Positions 1 to 10,533 of a stretch of DNA of 64,000 bases are shown one piece after another. A model generated the notes under the pieces. It did no database searches. It worked only from the letters and a program-made list of their open reading frames with translations, and had not been told where the DNA came from. The position numbers and the translations under genes were made by a program. The stretch lies in NCBI GenBank assembly GCA_964058845.1, contig CAXKVR010000019.1:410030-474029 (forward strand), written 5' to 3'. The stretch is from Carex sylvatica. Lineage: Eukaryota; Streptophyta; Magnoliopsida; Poales; Cyperaceae. The stretch's first letter is position 1. The number at the start of each line of letters is the position of its first letter.

Positions 1-424
1 TTATTTCATTTTCAGAATTCCTAGATACTATTTTTCGCAGTTTTCTCTAATTTTGCATTAAATATGTATGGAAATTTTGGACGAACTCAACATTGTGCAT
101 CACAAGAAACAAGTTTAGAATAAAATTGATTTTACTTAAATTGGTTCCCATTCATTTTAAGCTATGCATTAAAAAACTCATAGATATATACCTAAATAAT
201 TTACAGAAGAGAATATATAAATTTAATTGAAGTTTCAGGCAGTCAAGTCAAAGTAAGTATTTACCTTATTTATATTTTTGATATATTTATAAAGTGATAT
301 AGTTAAAGAAGAAATTTGATAAGATGATGATACACACGCTTTATTCTGTAATATTATCCATCCTGGCTATATTGTTAAATTTTTATAAGCTTTTCTTTTA
401 ATTTTAATACATATAATATATCTA
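1..424. other. AT-rich spacer, nothing recognised
   Basis: No coding frame, RNA gene or bounded repeat seen. The last ten bases (415-424, AATATATCTA) are the left target-site duplication of the element that follows. Confidence 0.6.
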
Positions 425-829
425 GGAACTTGTTAGCATGCTATGCGTAGCATAGAGGGCCTCCGTGCAACGGCTCAATATTCGACTTTTCAAAATTCTA
501 ACGGTCGATCCGAACCGTTCATCTTGTTCTTCATATTGATATGTGTTTGGAGACCAAATTTTACATTTTTTAGAATTTGTTTACTATTTTTTTAGATTTA
601 TTGAAAATCACTATTTTTTATGGTCCAGATTTGCTGAAAACAGCGATTTTCAATAAATCTAAAAAAATAGTAAATAAATTCCAAAAAATATAAAATTTAG
701 TCTCCAAACACATATTAATATGTAGAACAAGATGAACGGTTCGAATCGACCGTTAGGATTTTGAAAAATCAAATATTGAGCCGTTGCACGGAGGCCCTCT
801 ATGTTACGCATAGCATGCTAGCATATTCC
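425..829. mobile_element. Palindromic Mutator-type MITE, family A (copy 1)
   Basis: A 405 bp near-perfect foldback. The ends pair as GGAACTTGTTAGCATGC and, on the other strand, GGAATATGCTAGCATGC, and the arms match over most of their length (GCATAGAGGGCC, then GATCCGAACCGTTCA, then TTGGAGACCAAATTTTA). A perfect 10 bp direct repeat AATATATCTA flanks it at 415-424 and 830-839. Long TIRs plus a 9-10 bp TSD are Mutator hallmarks. No transposase, so it is non-autonomous. A second full copy lies at 37447-37850, and one arm recurs at 8331. Confidence 0.9.
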
Positions 830-839
830 AATATATCTA

Positions 840-2205
840 TACGTCTATTTTAGTTAAAATTGTTAGGACAAAATTTAAATTGATGCCTTCTAATTACTCT
901 ATATATGTTAATTGATGAATAGATGGAAAATCAATCTAGCCCCTAACCAGCAGGGTAAAATTGAGTTCAGTATATATGTTTTTTAATACTTTTTTATGAT
1001 CAATACAGGTAAGTAATCATATCATTTTCTTTAGTGAATTTTGCTAACATAAAGATAAAATGTTCATTGCCAAAATAGTTCTCTTTAAAGTAGATCGTCA
1101 ATAAAAATTGTGGAACTAGGTAAAAACAAATCTATGATATACAATATTGATAGATTTTCATAATTTAATGAGTTTTTTACTCTTGTATTCTCTTTAAAAA
1201 TCTTAAAATTATGATGAAATACTAATAACTTATATGACATAATATTTACTTATATTATAAATCTAACTTTTAAGAAAATAAAATTATATAATAATGTATG
1301 AGAGAGAAACATATTTTAAGCAAAATAATATATTTTATAAACAAAACTTAAGGAAAGAAATCATATGATAATATATATATATATGAGAGATTAGCAATTA
1401 AAAAAAATTAATGAAGGATAAAACTGTCTATATATTAAAGAATTTAGATAATGTTGTGTTAGTAAAAAGAGAATAGCATGACCCGTTTCTTTGGTATTCA
1501 TACGTATTGTATGCGATTGGTGGGTCATATACGGTATCCTGTACCGGTTGCACACCAGTCATTGACAAAACAAACCATTCACAATCCATTTATTTAATTT
1601 ATGCTACACGCTTATAATATAAAACGGGTGTGGGATATAAATGGACTTGATATTGCTCTGCATGAATTCCAAGCATATATATTTCCTTTCAGTCTCCGAA
1701 ACCTAATTTCAAGCGCCGGAAGAAGTATGTGGTGTGTATATATATATATATATATACGTATTCAAATCATGACTTGCTACTGTAGATTGTCAACTGCTGA
1801 TAATTAACAACTTCATCTTTAGTACTCATGATTACAGACTGCATATACATATTCTTCTTCTGTTTGTATACTGTTGTGCACAGAAATTAACAACTACAAA
1901 AACTAGCAGAATAAAATTATCTCAGGCTTCTGACATGTTTCTTCCAGCATGTACTACTGTTTTTTTTTTTTGAAGTATTCCAGCGTGTTCTATTATAGTA
2001 GTGACTATTCAAGTTTTAAGTGTTTAATTATGATGAAGCATTAATGTGAAGCAAAAGAAAATTCTCTAGAAGAGTTCCATTTATGTATAAATTACATCTC
2101 AGCCTTTTATTGTATCTCATAATGAAATGCTTTTATTAGGCACTATAAGGATGAATTGGTCTTAATTCTGAATTGAAAATCATTTCTTACTTGAACCTGT
2201 TTTCT
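840..2205. other. AT-rich spacer with TA microsatellite
   Basis: No gene or bounded repeat seen. A (TA)n run lies at about 1736-1756. The right part is presumably distal promoter of the zinc finger gene. Confidence 0.5.
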
Positions 2206-2213
2206 TTATAAAG
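2206..2213 (+). promoter_or_regulatory. Candidate TATA box of the zinc finger gene
   Basis: TTATAAAG in a GC-richer context 323 bases upstream of the main ATG. It implies a leader of roughly 300 nt. The motif is seen; the role is inferred. Confidence 0.45.
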
Positions 2214-2448
2214 GGGAGGACAAGATAACTCTTTAGTTCCTCACTTTATGTTTTCTCTTTCCTTTGCCTATCTGATCCCACAACAGTCCAAAAGATACTC
2301 ATCAATCACATGCTAACTAGTAGAAAGAGACTATGATAAAGTCTATCCCTCAAAGTCTCATACCCTCATTCTCTCTCTGAGCTAGCAAAAGGCCAATAGA
2401 ACACTCACATTCAAGACATGCCATGAAACAAACACACTCGACCTAGAA

Positions 2449-2526
2449 ATGACTAAAGAAGAAGTGTCCTCTCCTGCCATGCTTTCTGCAACCCACATCG
2501 TCCTTTCTCAGATCCTAAGTTACTAA
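2449..2526 (+). promoter_or_regulatory. Upstream ORF, 25 codons, in the zinc finger gene leader
   Basis: ATG to TAA, in a different frame from the main ORF, ending nine bases before the main ATG at 2536. Two shorter uORFs precede it: a two-codon frame at 2418 and a seven-codon frame at 2423. If transcription starts near the TATA-like box at 2206, ribosomes meet all three before the coding region, which would lower or condition translation. No peptide conservation can be judged here. Confidence 0.5.
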
Positions 2527-2535
2527 ATTAAATAC

Positions 2536-3312
2536 ATGGCCTCTCTTACCAGCAGCATCAGCAACAATAGCAGCAACAGCAGCAAAATGGATGAGCAAGA
2601 GACTACTCACCTGTTCACACCCGTAAATTCCTTTTCACAACTCCCATTCATTCGGCCATCACCTCCTCCTGAAAAACAGTCCGTTCGTCTCTTTGGTACA
2701 AATGTCCATACCGAAATTTCCGATCCTGATACACCGCCAGGTATTATGAAAAATACTGCCACTGTCATGACATCTACCAGCACTGCCATCAGTAACATCA
2801 TAACTTCCACAGATTCTATTCGAAAGTTTGAGTGCCACTACTGCTGTCGCCACTTCCCTACTTCTCAGGCACTAGGAGGACACCAGAATGCACACAAGAG
2901 GGAGCGTCAACATGCCAAAAGGGCCCACCTGCAGTCAGTCATGGTTGCAGCTCAGAGCCAACAGTACCACCATCAACAACTTATCGGCTACCCGCATCAC
3001 CCCCGTCTTGTCAGCTCCCCGTTTTATATGACAAGTCCAGGGAATGCCCGTTTCTATTGTGGGCCCGGGTCTCTGTCCCAACCAATAAACGGAAACCCAC
3101 TAGTTGGTCCCTGGAGAGGCCCCAAGGCACAAGTGCTTGGAGAGGAAAGAGACAGACCCATGCAATTGCCTCTGAAAAGGGAAATTGAATTTGCAGTGGG
3201 AGGAAACTTTGCTTCGACTTCCTGTAATTCGCCTTCCGATAATTCTTCTCCGCGCACATCTTCACGAGGTCAGTTTGTAAAAGAGAATGTCAGTCTAGAT
3301 TTGCACTTGTAA
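2536..3312 (+). CDS. C2H2 zinc finger transcription factor, GIS3/ZFP8-type
   Basis: An intronless 258-aa protein with one C2H2 finger: Cys100, Cys103, His116 and His120, with the plant-specific QALGGH motif at 111-116. A basic stretch follows (KRERQHAKRAHLQ, 121-133). The last residues, LDLHL, are an EAR repression motif (LxLxL). The N-terminus is Ser/Asn/Thr-rich and probably disordered. This layout is that of the small C1-1i subfamily (Arabidopsis GIS, GIS2, GIS3, ZFP5, ZFP6, ZFP8), nuclear factors that act in gibberellin- and cytokinin-controlled trichome development. The finger and flanking basic region look closest to GIS3, but I am sure only of the subfamily. The start is the first ATG of the frame, with the finger well inside. 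A TATA-like box (2206) and three uORFs lie upstream. No neighbouring gene within 10 kb. Confidence 0.93.
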   Translation: MASLTSSISNNSSNSSKMDEQETTHLFTPVNSFSQLPFIRPSPPPEKQSVRLFGTNVHTEISDPDTPPGIMKNTATVMTSTSTAISNIITSTDSIRKFECHYCCRHFPTSQALGGHQNAHKRERQHAKRAHLQSVMVAAQSQQYHHQQLIGYPHHPRLVSSPFYMTSPGNARFYCGPGSLSQPINGNPLVGPWRGPKAQVLGEERDRPMQLPLKREIEFAVGGNFASTSCNSPSDNSSPRTSSRGQFVKENVSLDLHL

Positions 3313-4793
3313 TCGTATTCTTCAATTCTTATTTTTGTTTGTTCATTTTTTTTCTTTTGTTCTTTAGCATAGTCATTTCCATCTTGGATTTCGTGGAATA
3401 TAGTGTAAGACCTATTTTTTTTATCTGGTGGCTCCTGTAGCAGCATCTAAATCAATGCAATTAGTTTACCTTCTGTTCTCAAGAGTATCTCCTCTTTTCT
3501 TGGAAAACAAAACGGTTCGTCTTTGATAATTAAACCCTTAATTTTTGTTTTCTTGGAAGAATTATTAATGCTTTTATATCGTTACTTTTCTTCTTTCTTT
3601 TAAAGAACACGTAGAAAATTTATATTCAAGGAAATTTATTTTAATTAAAATTTGCTGGTCATTTTGTTTAACATTAAATTGGATGGATTTTTTTGGTTAT
3701 ATATTAAGTCCCTTAACACGACTTTTTATTATTATTTAAGCCTGTAGGCACTCACACAACATACACACGACTCAAACTCAGGTCCTCCTGTGAGAGAACT
3801 GATGCCTTATCCGTCTGCTCTATGCAGCGGTGGCCCCTAATGGCCATGCAGACCGATCACCCAAACTTTAGAAGTTACATTCCGCTTACAAAAGAACCAA
3901 ATATATTTGAATTGTGAAACCATGCTGCGATCCAATCCATTTTTCATTATGCACGAGCTCTAATAAAACAGAACTATATATATTATAATGTACTGTCAAT
4001 AAAAATCACCTCATGGGTTCATCATTTCTTTTCAAAATTAAAGGCTAGGGATCTAATATCCTTACATCAAAGGAAGCTACCGAAGGAAGAATGATAGAGA
4101 TATTCTTACTGGATTCGCACAGTTATTCTAGTTTAGTTCTTGGATAATTACATACCTCTCTAACACGTGTTTTTTTTTTACCGCAATTAATTAAAAAGGG
4201 ACACCAATTTGCAAATTGGACATAATTATAGGACCACTGATATGATGATAAAAGCAACATGATATAAGGTCCACTGGTTTTGCAGGACCCAATGAATAAA
4301 AGCATGCTTATTGAAGGCATGCATCTGTCTGACTTTACCATTAGAAGCCATTCATTGGATGGTCCATGTAGATCTAGACCATTCAGTTCATAATGGATGA
4401 ACCAGATCATAATGTAAAATAAAACCTTCGGTTTTCCTCAGATTTAATCTGAGCCTTAGAGACCAGCATTGATCATGAAAACATATAAAGCCCTACAATG
4501 TGGGAGGCAATGCTGCCACTCCTGAAAATGGAAAAATCAAGATTTCTTTCAAAAAGGGGACCATTAATCTGTTGTTGCTGTACATTTGTACTTAATTGGG
4601 AGAGAGTTCGTTGGATTACCATTAATTACCATGTATAACTCTCTTGTTTAAACTGAGCTTTCAACTAAATTAATATCGGTTAGTCTATTCATAGATTATT
4701 AATTAGCTATCACGCTTATCAAATTTGCTAATTCTTTTTTTATGGTTTTTTTTTTCATCGGGTTGTATTGATTATTTTATCATGGCTTAGGTA
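3313..4793. other. 3' flank of the zinc finger gene and AT-rich spacer
   Basis: No coding evidence. Around 3765-3845, read on the minus strand, a tRNA-like stretch is visible (an A-box-like AGAGCAGACGGATAAGGC and a B-box-like GAGTTTGAGTC), possibly a SINE remnant. Nothing else recognised. Confidence 0.4.
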
Positions 4794-5385
4794 CAGTGTT
4801 CTAAATAGTACGCTATAGCGTTTTCAGATCTTGAACACTAAGCTATAGGATAAAAGTTTGCTATATCAGCTACGACCGCTATAGCGGTAATAGCGGTAAT
4901 AGTGGTCCGCTATTTACTCTACACGTTATGCGTTATAGCGCATGCTATACGTACTACATAGGTTTTCATTTAAAGACCCAAACTGAAAATTTATTTTAAA
5001 GATCCAGATTAATTTTGTTTTTAAATAGAAAAAGATAGATAGTTTATTTCATGATGCTTAGGTTTTTTTTAATAGAAAAAATTTATAGTTTATGCCATTA
5101 TACTAAAGTTATTTTGAATGAAAAAAAGATAGATAGTTTATGATATTATTGAAAATATCTTGAATAACAATTGGATTTTTGTACTGGTTCAATATAAATA
5201 TTCTAATTCTTAATTAATTTTGTGTTGCTTATTATTCTATGAAACTTTAGATAATGTTGATAATTAGTAAAAATATAAAATATAATTTTTTAAACAAAAA
5301 AACGCTATGGAGAATAGCTTTCGCTATAACTACGCTATCTGTGATAGCTTTTATTTTAATATTTTTAAATTTTCAGATCTAGAAA
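4794..5385. mobile_element. Degenerate hAT-like element with CGCTATAGCG subterminal repeats
   Basis: The left end CAGTGTTCTAAATAG is typical of plant hAT termini. It is followed by repeated CGCTATAGCG/TAGCGGTAATAGCGG motifs; reversed versions (AACGCTATGG, ATAGCTTTCGCTATAAC) sit near 5300-5355. The right terminus is eroded and next to an LTR fragment, so the right edge is approximate and no TSD can be given. No transposase frame. Confidence 0.55.
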
Positions 5386-5394
5386 AAGTCATTG

Positions 5395-5897
5395 TTACTT
5401 GAATACTAAAACTTCAATACTTGTACACAATCTCAAGCATATTCAACCCAACACTCAATCTCTCTGTAAGATTTAGAGTGATCATGTGTGATCAAGTTAC
5501 TTCTTACAAACACTAGAGCCTTTGTTGCTCACCTTGTTTAATCTTGAGCCTTTAGTTCTCGTAAGCCATTTTCGTGCTTGGGCTGTGTGATTTCCCAGAA
5601 GTTTTGTAAGGGCTCACCGGTTCCATCTTGTACTTTCTTTCTCATTAGGTAAAGAAAGGTGTGTCATCTCAAAGGTCACGGGCTTCGGAGACGTAGCTGT
5701 TAGTACCGAACTCCGTAAACAACTCTCGTGTCAACTATCTCTAAACTCTATGATTTACTTTTTATATATTTGTTTAGATTAAAGTTATTCTTATTTTCGC
5801 CAAAAATAACACATATACACGTTAGTTAAAAGTAACGTAGCGTAAAAATTAAAAATGCCCATATTCACCCCTCTCTAGGTGACTTTTGGGACCAACA
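5395..5897 (+). mobile_element. LTR fragment of a Copia (SIRE/Maximus-like) retrotransposon
   Basis: It ends with ATTCACCCCTCTCTAGGTGA, then GGGACCAACA, the typical 3' end of SIRE-type LTRs. A weak tRNA-Met-like primer site follows (GCATTAGAGTATTG). The internal text (TTTTGTAAGGGCTCACCGGTT, GACGTAGCTGTTAGTACCG) recurs in reverse at 48450-48620. The left edge is eroded. No coding part remains. Confidence 0.6.
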
Positions 5898-6062
5898 AGC
5901 ATTAGAGTATTGCTTACAACAACAGTTTCAACAGTTTGAATTCGTCATTTAAAGCCAATCCGATAAAAAATTGGAATTATGATCACCACGCCCTTTTAAT
6001 TAATGAGCATAACACTCGCTAGCTTTGCTCTATATACATGAAGAGATTATGATGAATGTTGA

Positions 6063-6378
6063 TCATAACATATATATATCTTTGTTTTCAAAGTCCAAAC
6101 TGTTGATCTGAGTCACTCAACATAATATTTATACTAAAATATGCATGGAGATGAAATTTTATATTTTTTGAAATTTTTTTTACTATTTTTAAGATAGGTA
6201 CAAAATCATTGTTTTTCGACTGTTCAAAAAAGAGTGATTTTCTACCCATCTTAAAAAATATTAAATTTTTCCAAAAATTATAAAATTTCATATGTAACTG
6301 TATTTTAGTATGGATATCATGTTGAATAGTTCGGATTGACAATTTAGACTTTAAAAATGAAGATATAAAATATGACGT
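6063..6378. mobile_element. Palindromic MITE, divergent member of the shared-core group
   Basis: Two arms meet at a loop near 6205-6235. The outer arm CTTTGTTTTCAAAGTC pairs with CTTCATTTTTAAAGTC read from the right, and the shared ATATTTTTTGAAATTTTTTT arm is present on both sides. Ends are imprecise and no clear TSD is visible, so it is probably an old copy. It opens the chain of similar elements up to 9420. Confidence 0.6.
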
Positions 6379-6449
6379 CTGATGAGATATGAAAGGTATG
6401 AGGCATTGGAACCCTCACACACACACGCGCACACAAACACATATATATA

Positions 6450-6826
6450 GAGGAGGGATCTAATTACACCCTTTTTTGGTGATACCAAATTACACTCTCG
6501 AATTTTAAAGTTTTCAAAGTTCAAATACTCGATCCAAACCATTCAACATAATGGATATATTAAAATGTGCTGGCAGATCAATTCTATATTTTTTGGAATT
6601 TTTTTACTATTTATTAAGTATTTAACAAAATTGCTATATTTAGACCGTTGAATTTTTGTACCCATCTTAATAGATAGCAAAAAAAATTTCAAAAAATGTA
6701 AAATTTGATCTACAAGCATATTTTAATATATCCATCATGTTGAACGGTTTGGATCGACTATTTGGACTTTAAAATATAAAGTGTAATTCGGTGTCACCAA
6801 AAAAGGGTGTAATTGGATCCCTCCTC
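6450..6826. mobile_element. Palindromic Mutator-type MITE, family C
   Basis: 377 bp. Both ends read GAGGAGGGATCYAATTACAC inward and continue pairing for more than 45 bases (CCCTTTTTTGGTGA). Flanked by ATATATATA at 6441-6449 and 6827-6835, either a 9 bp TSD or a pre-existing TA repeat. The inner arm is the shared one (GATCCAAACCATTCA, GGAATTTTTTTACTATTTAT). Confidence 0.85.
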
Positions 6827-6837
6827 ATATATATATA

Positions 6838-6995
6838 TAAGGAGGGATCAAGTTACAACAAGTTACAATAATAATTTTCTACATTTTCAAAGTCCAAATC
6901 GTTGATCCAAACCGTTTAACATGATCTCCACAATAAAATGTGCTTGGAAACCAAATTTTACATTTTTTGAATTTTTTTTACTATTTATTAAATAT
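6838..6995. mobile_element. Half MITE (left arm only) of the 52424-type
   Basis: AGGAGGGATCAAGTTACAAC and the shared arm (AACATGATCTCCACAATAAA) match the left half of the intact element at 52424-52780. The sequence stops at TACTATTTATTAAA, just before where the loop should begin, and runs into (TA)n(GA)n. The right half is absent. Confidence 0.7.
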
Positions 6996-7016
6996 ATATA
7001 TAAAGAGAGAGAGAGA

Positions 7017-7400
7017 GATGGGCTATGGTATATTGCAATGTATAGCCTTTTTTGTACATTGGACTATAAGTCACGTGATTCAAAGTCTAAATAACTGATC
7101 CAAACTGTTCATCTTGTTCTCCATATTAATATGTATTTGGAGACAAAATTTTATATTTTTTTGAATTTTTTTACTATTTTTTAGATTTATTGAAAATCGT
7201 TGTTTTCAGACAAATCTAGACCATAAAAAAACATCGATTTTTAATAAATCTAAAAAAAAGTAAAAAAATTTCAAAAAATGTAAAATTTAGTCTCCAAACA
7301 CATATTAATATGGACAACAAAATGAACGATTTGGATCGGTTATTTGGACTTTGAATCACGTGATTTATAGTGCAATGTATAAAGAAGACTATACATTGAT
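7017..7400. mobile_element. Palindromic MITE, family D (copy 1)
   Basis: Left end GATGGGCTATGGTATATTGC; arms share CAATGTATAG, TCACGTGATT and the common inner arm. The right end lacks about 14 outer bases and merges into (TA)n(GA)n. A half copy of the same family lies at 9265. The hairpin is otherwise almost complete, with a loop near 7205-7225. Confidence 0.75.
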
Positions 7401-7460
7401 ATATATATATACAGAGAGAGAGAGAGAGCACTTTCAAAAAAAAAAAGAGAGAGATAGAGA

Positions 7461-7865
7461 GAGTAAGGCAACAATGATTTGTAAATTAAATTGGGTGTTT
7501 TAATTTGCGCTCATATATTTAGTTTCAAAGTTCAAATAGTGAATCTGAACTTCTCAGCATGTTATTCATATTGAAATGTGCTTGGACACCAAATTTTACA
7601 TTTTTTGAAATTTATTTACTATTATTTTAGAATTTTTTAAAATCAGTGTTTTTCATTAAATAAAAAATTCAAAAAGACACTAATTTTGAAAAATTCTAAA
7701 AAAGTAGTAAATTTTTTTTAAAAAATGTAAAATTTGGTCTCCAAGCACATTTCAATATGAAGAACATGATGAGAAGTTCGGATTGACTATTTGAATTTTA
7801 AAATTAGAGATATGAACGCAAATTAAAACACACACTTTAATATATAAAGCATGGTAGCCTTACTC
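7461..7865. mobile_element. Palindromic MITE, family E (copy 1)
   Basis: 405 bp, ends GAGTAAGGCAAC and GAGTAAGGCTAC. Shared inner arm present on both sides (GTGCTTGGACACCAAATTTT, reversed on the right). It sits between (GA)n on the left and (CT)n(TA)n on the right. Confidence 0.8.
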
Positions 7866-7909
7866 TCTCTCTTTCTCTCTTTCTATATATATATAGAGAG
7901 AGAGAGAGG

Positions 7910-8316
7910 GAGTAAGGCTACGCTACTTCACGAATTAAACGGACTATTTTAATTCACCCTCGTATCTCTAGTTTCGAAGTCCAAATAGCCGATCTAATCC
8001 GTTAGATGTTTAATCTATATTAAAATGTGCTTGGAGACCAAATTTTATATTTTTTTGAATTTTTTTTACTGTTTATTAAGATGGTTTGAAAATCACTGTT
8101 TTTTAATGGTGCATAATTTTAATAAAAACTGCGATTTTCAAACCATCTTAAAAAATAGTAAAAAGATTCCAAAAAATATAAAATTTGGTCTCCAAGCACA
8201 TTTTAATATAGATTAAACATCTAATGGTTTGGATCGACTATTTGGACTTTGAAACTAGAGATATGAACGCGAATTAAAACATCATATTTAATTTGCGAAG
8301 TAGCGTAGCCTTACTC
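7910..8316. mobile_element. Palindromic MITE, family E (copy 2)
   Basis: 407 bp. Both ends read GAGTAAGGCTACGCTACTTC, then AATTAAA. The inner arm is GATCTAATCCGTTAGATG followed by TTGGAGACCAAATTTTA; the loop stem is GATGGTTTGAAAATCAC. The sister copy at 7461 lies about 45 bases to the left, in the same microsatellite. Confidence 0.88.
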
Positions 8317-8330
8317 TCTCTATATATATA

Positions 8331-8751
8331 GGAATATCCTAATATGCTATGTGTAGCATAGAGGGCCTCCGTGCAACGGTTCAATATTCGACTTTTCAAA
8401 ATCCTAACGGTCGATCCGAACCGTTCATCTTGTTCTCCATATTAATATGTGCTTGGAGACCAAATTTTAAATTTTTCTGAATTTTTTTACATTTATTAAG
8501 CCACTTTAAAAATTGTTGATCCAACGGTGGCTGCACAAAACAGTAAAATCAGCCTCCAACGTTGGATCAATAATTTTCAAAGTGGCTTAATAAATAGTAA
8601 AAAAATTCAGAAAAATGTAAAATTTGGCCTCCAAACACATATTAATATGGAGAACAAGATGAACGGTTCAGATCGACTTTTTGGATTTTGAAATTTCAAA
8701 TTTGGACCGTATGTATTTCGGCTCATATGCATATGAATGCATATTAGCCAC
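8331..8751. mobile_element. Chimeric palindromic MITE: family A left end, family B right end
   Basis: The left end matches family A (GGAATATCCTAATATGC, then TAGCATAGAGGGCCTCCGTG). The right end is family B (AAATTTGGACCGTATGTATT, then ATGCATATTAGCC). The centre is an intact stem (CCACTTTAAAAATTGTTGAT with its complement) like that of the family B copy at 8806. Flanked by TATATATAT on both sides. Confidence 0.75.
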
Positions 8752-8763
8752 TATATATATATG

Positions 8764-8805
<42 letters not shown>
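8752..8805. repeat. (TA)n(GA)n compound microsatellite
   Basis: TA repeats with one ATG interruption, then about twelve GA units, bridging two palindromic MITEs. The mirror arrangement, (TC)n then (TA)n, follows the next MITE at 9220-9264. Confidence 0.9.
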
Positions 8806-8808
<3 letters not shown>

Positions 8809-9223
8809 TGACTAATGTGCATTCGAATGTATATGGGCCAAAATATATACGGTCCAAATTCGACTTTTCAAAATTCAAATGGTTGATCAGAACTGTTCAT
8901 CTTGTTCTCCATATTAATATGTGCTTAGAGACCAAATTTTACATTTTTCTGAATTTTTTTACTATTTATTAAGTAGTTTACAAAATTGTTGATCCAACGG
9001 TGGCTACTGATTTTACTGTTTTATTAAGCCACCGTTGGATCAACAATTTTGTAAAATACTTAATAAATAGTAAAAAAATTCAAAAAAATATAAAATTTGG
9101 TCTCCAAGCACATATTAATATGGAGAACAAGATGAATGGTTCGGATCGACCGTTTGAATTTTGAAAAGTCAAATTTGGACCGTATGTATTTCAGCCCATA
9201 TACATTCGAATGCACATTAGTCA

Positions 9224-9226
<3 letters not shown>
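8806..9226. mobile_element. Palindromic MITE, family B
   Basis: 421 bp. Both ends read GAGTGACTAATGTGCATTCG, then AATGTATATGGGC. Loop stem TTGATCCAACGGTGGCT. It is flanked by GA repeats on the left and CT repeats on the right, so the palindrome formally continues into the microsatellites. Confidence 0.85.
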
Positions 9227-9264
<38 letters not shown>

Positions 9265-9419
9265 GATGGGCTATGGTACATTGCAATGCATAGGTATTTT
9301 TGTACTTTGGACCATAAATCATCGGATTGAAAGTCCAAATGACCGATCCAAACCATTCATGTTGTTCTCCATATTAATATGTGCTTGGAGACCAAATTTT
9401 ATATTTTTTTTGAATTTTT
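9265..9419. mobile_element. Half MITE, family D (left arm only)
   Basis: GATGGGCTATGGTACATTGC and the shared arm up to GAATTTTTTTACC, where it is cut off by a hAT remnant. It matches the left half of 7017-7400. Confidence 0.7.
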
Positions 9420-9656
9420 TTACCAATCTAAAGTTAACGGATCCGATTAAACTATTAACTATGTATATTAAAAAGCTCGTTAACGACCGAGTTGGCTCGT
9501 GCCGAGTCAGGCCAAACTCAAACTCGTTAATTTTGGCTCGAGCATGGAGAGAGCAAGCTAATTTTAACTCGATCTACTAACAAACGAACTGTTACCGATT
9601 GAGTCACGGGCAAATGCCAAGCGGACCACGAGCCACAAGCTTTTTTGCCAGTCCTA
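9420..9656. mobile_element. hAT remnant with CTCG-rich subterminal repeats
   Basis: Repeated GGCTCG/ACTCG motifs and a right end GCCAGTCCTA (reverse complement TAGGACTGGC), resembling the hAT terminus TAGGACTG at 21942. The left end is missing, so no TSD. Confidence 0.5.
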
Positions 9657-10126
9657 GTAGCAATATTAATAATAATGTCCTTACTCTCAAAAGATAGCCT
9701 ATATTGATCGTACTGTTGCTTTTGCACTGCATGTAGTAGTATTTGGTGGTGGAGCTCTCTAGGCATGCATGATTTGAAATGACAGTACTGTCTGTCTTAG
9801 ATCTGATTTATAGGACCACACTCCTCTTATAAAAAAGAAAGGCAGCAGTGAACTTCAGAAGAGATCTAAAGATAAATAAAAGGAGAGTTCAGGTACGTAG
9901 TACGTATAAAACTACGTTACATGCATATTTCTTGAGAGAGAGAGCGAAAGTTGGTGAGAGAACAGCGACGAGGAAAAAAGTGCGATTAGCTCCTGCTACC
10001 ATGCGAGTTCTTTTTAGCATGTGACATGAATTGCATGCATCATGCATGGGTCCATATCCATGCATACATCTTGTTCCACACAGTGATTTGTCGCAGCAGG
10101 TTCCAAATTTCCTGATACTGTATATA
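9657..10126. other. Spacer
   Basis: No coding frame or bounded repeat. It has a cluster of CATGCA motifs at about 10030-10070 of unknown meaning. Confidence 0.5.
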
Positions 10127-10533
10127 TATTAGTTTTATTTTATTACGTAGCTTATTACTATGCACCAATTTCATTTAAAGAAATTAACGAAAAGGTATTA
10201 GAATTTTTGATGGAAAAATTCAGATTTTGCTATTAATAAAGGTTTTAAGAAATCCCATTAAGAAAGATTTTAAGACTTACTGATTTTGAGGGATCTCCTT
10301 CTGGAATAGTTTCGTTCATTTTTTGAAAGAGAGAAGTAAAGAAAATGCCTAAGGTCTCTATCATAAGATTTGAGAAAAATCGTTAAAGATCAGTACTAAC
10401 GCTTCCACATAAAGATGTCTTCAATTCAGAACTATAAGATTTAAATTTCTTTGCTATTTTATTTTGAATTTACAGATTCTGAATTTCTTGTGTTTTTAAT
10501 TGCAAAACACTTCATGATTTATTATGTCTATCA
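10127..10533 (+). repeat. 5' LTR of the Copia element
   Basis: Starts TATTAGTTTTATTT (ancestral TGTTAG) and ends GTCTATCA. It aligns along its whole length with the 3' LTR but lacks about 90 bases near 10245 that the 3' LTR has (16775-16875). Confidence 0.85.
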
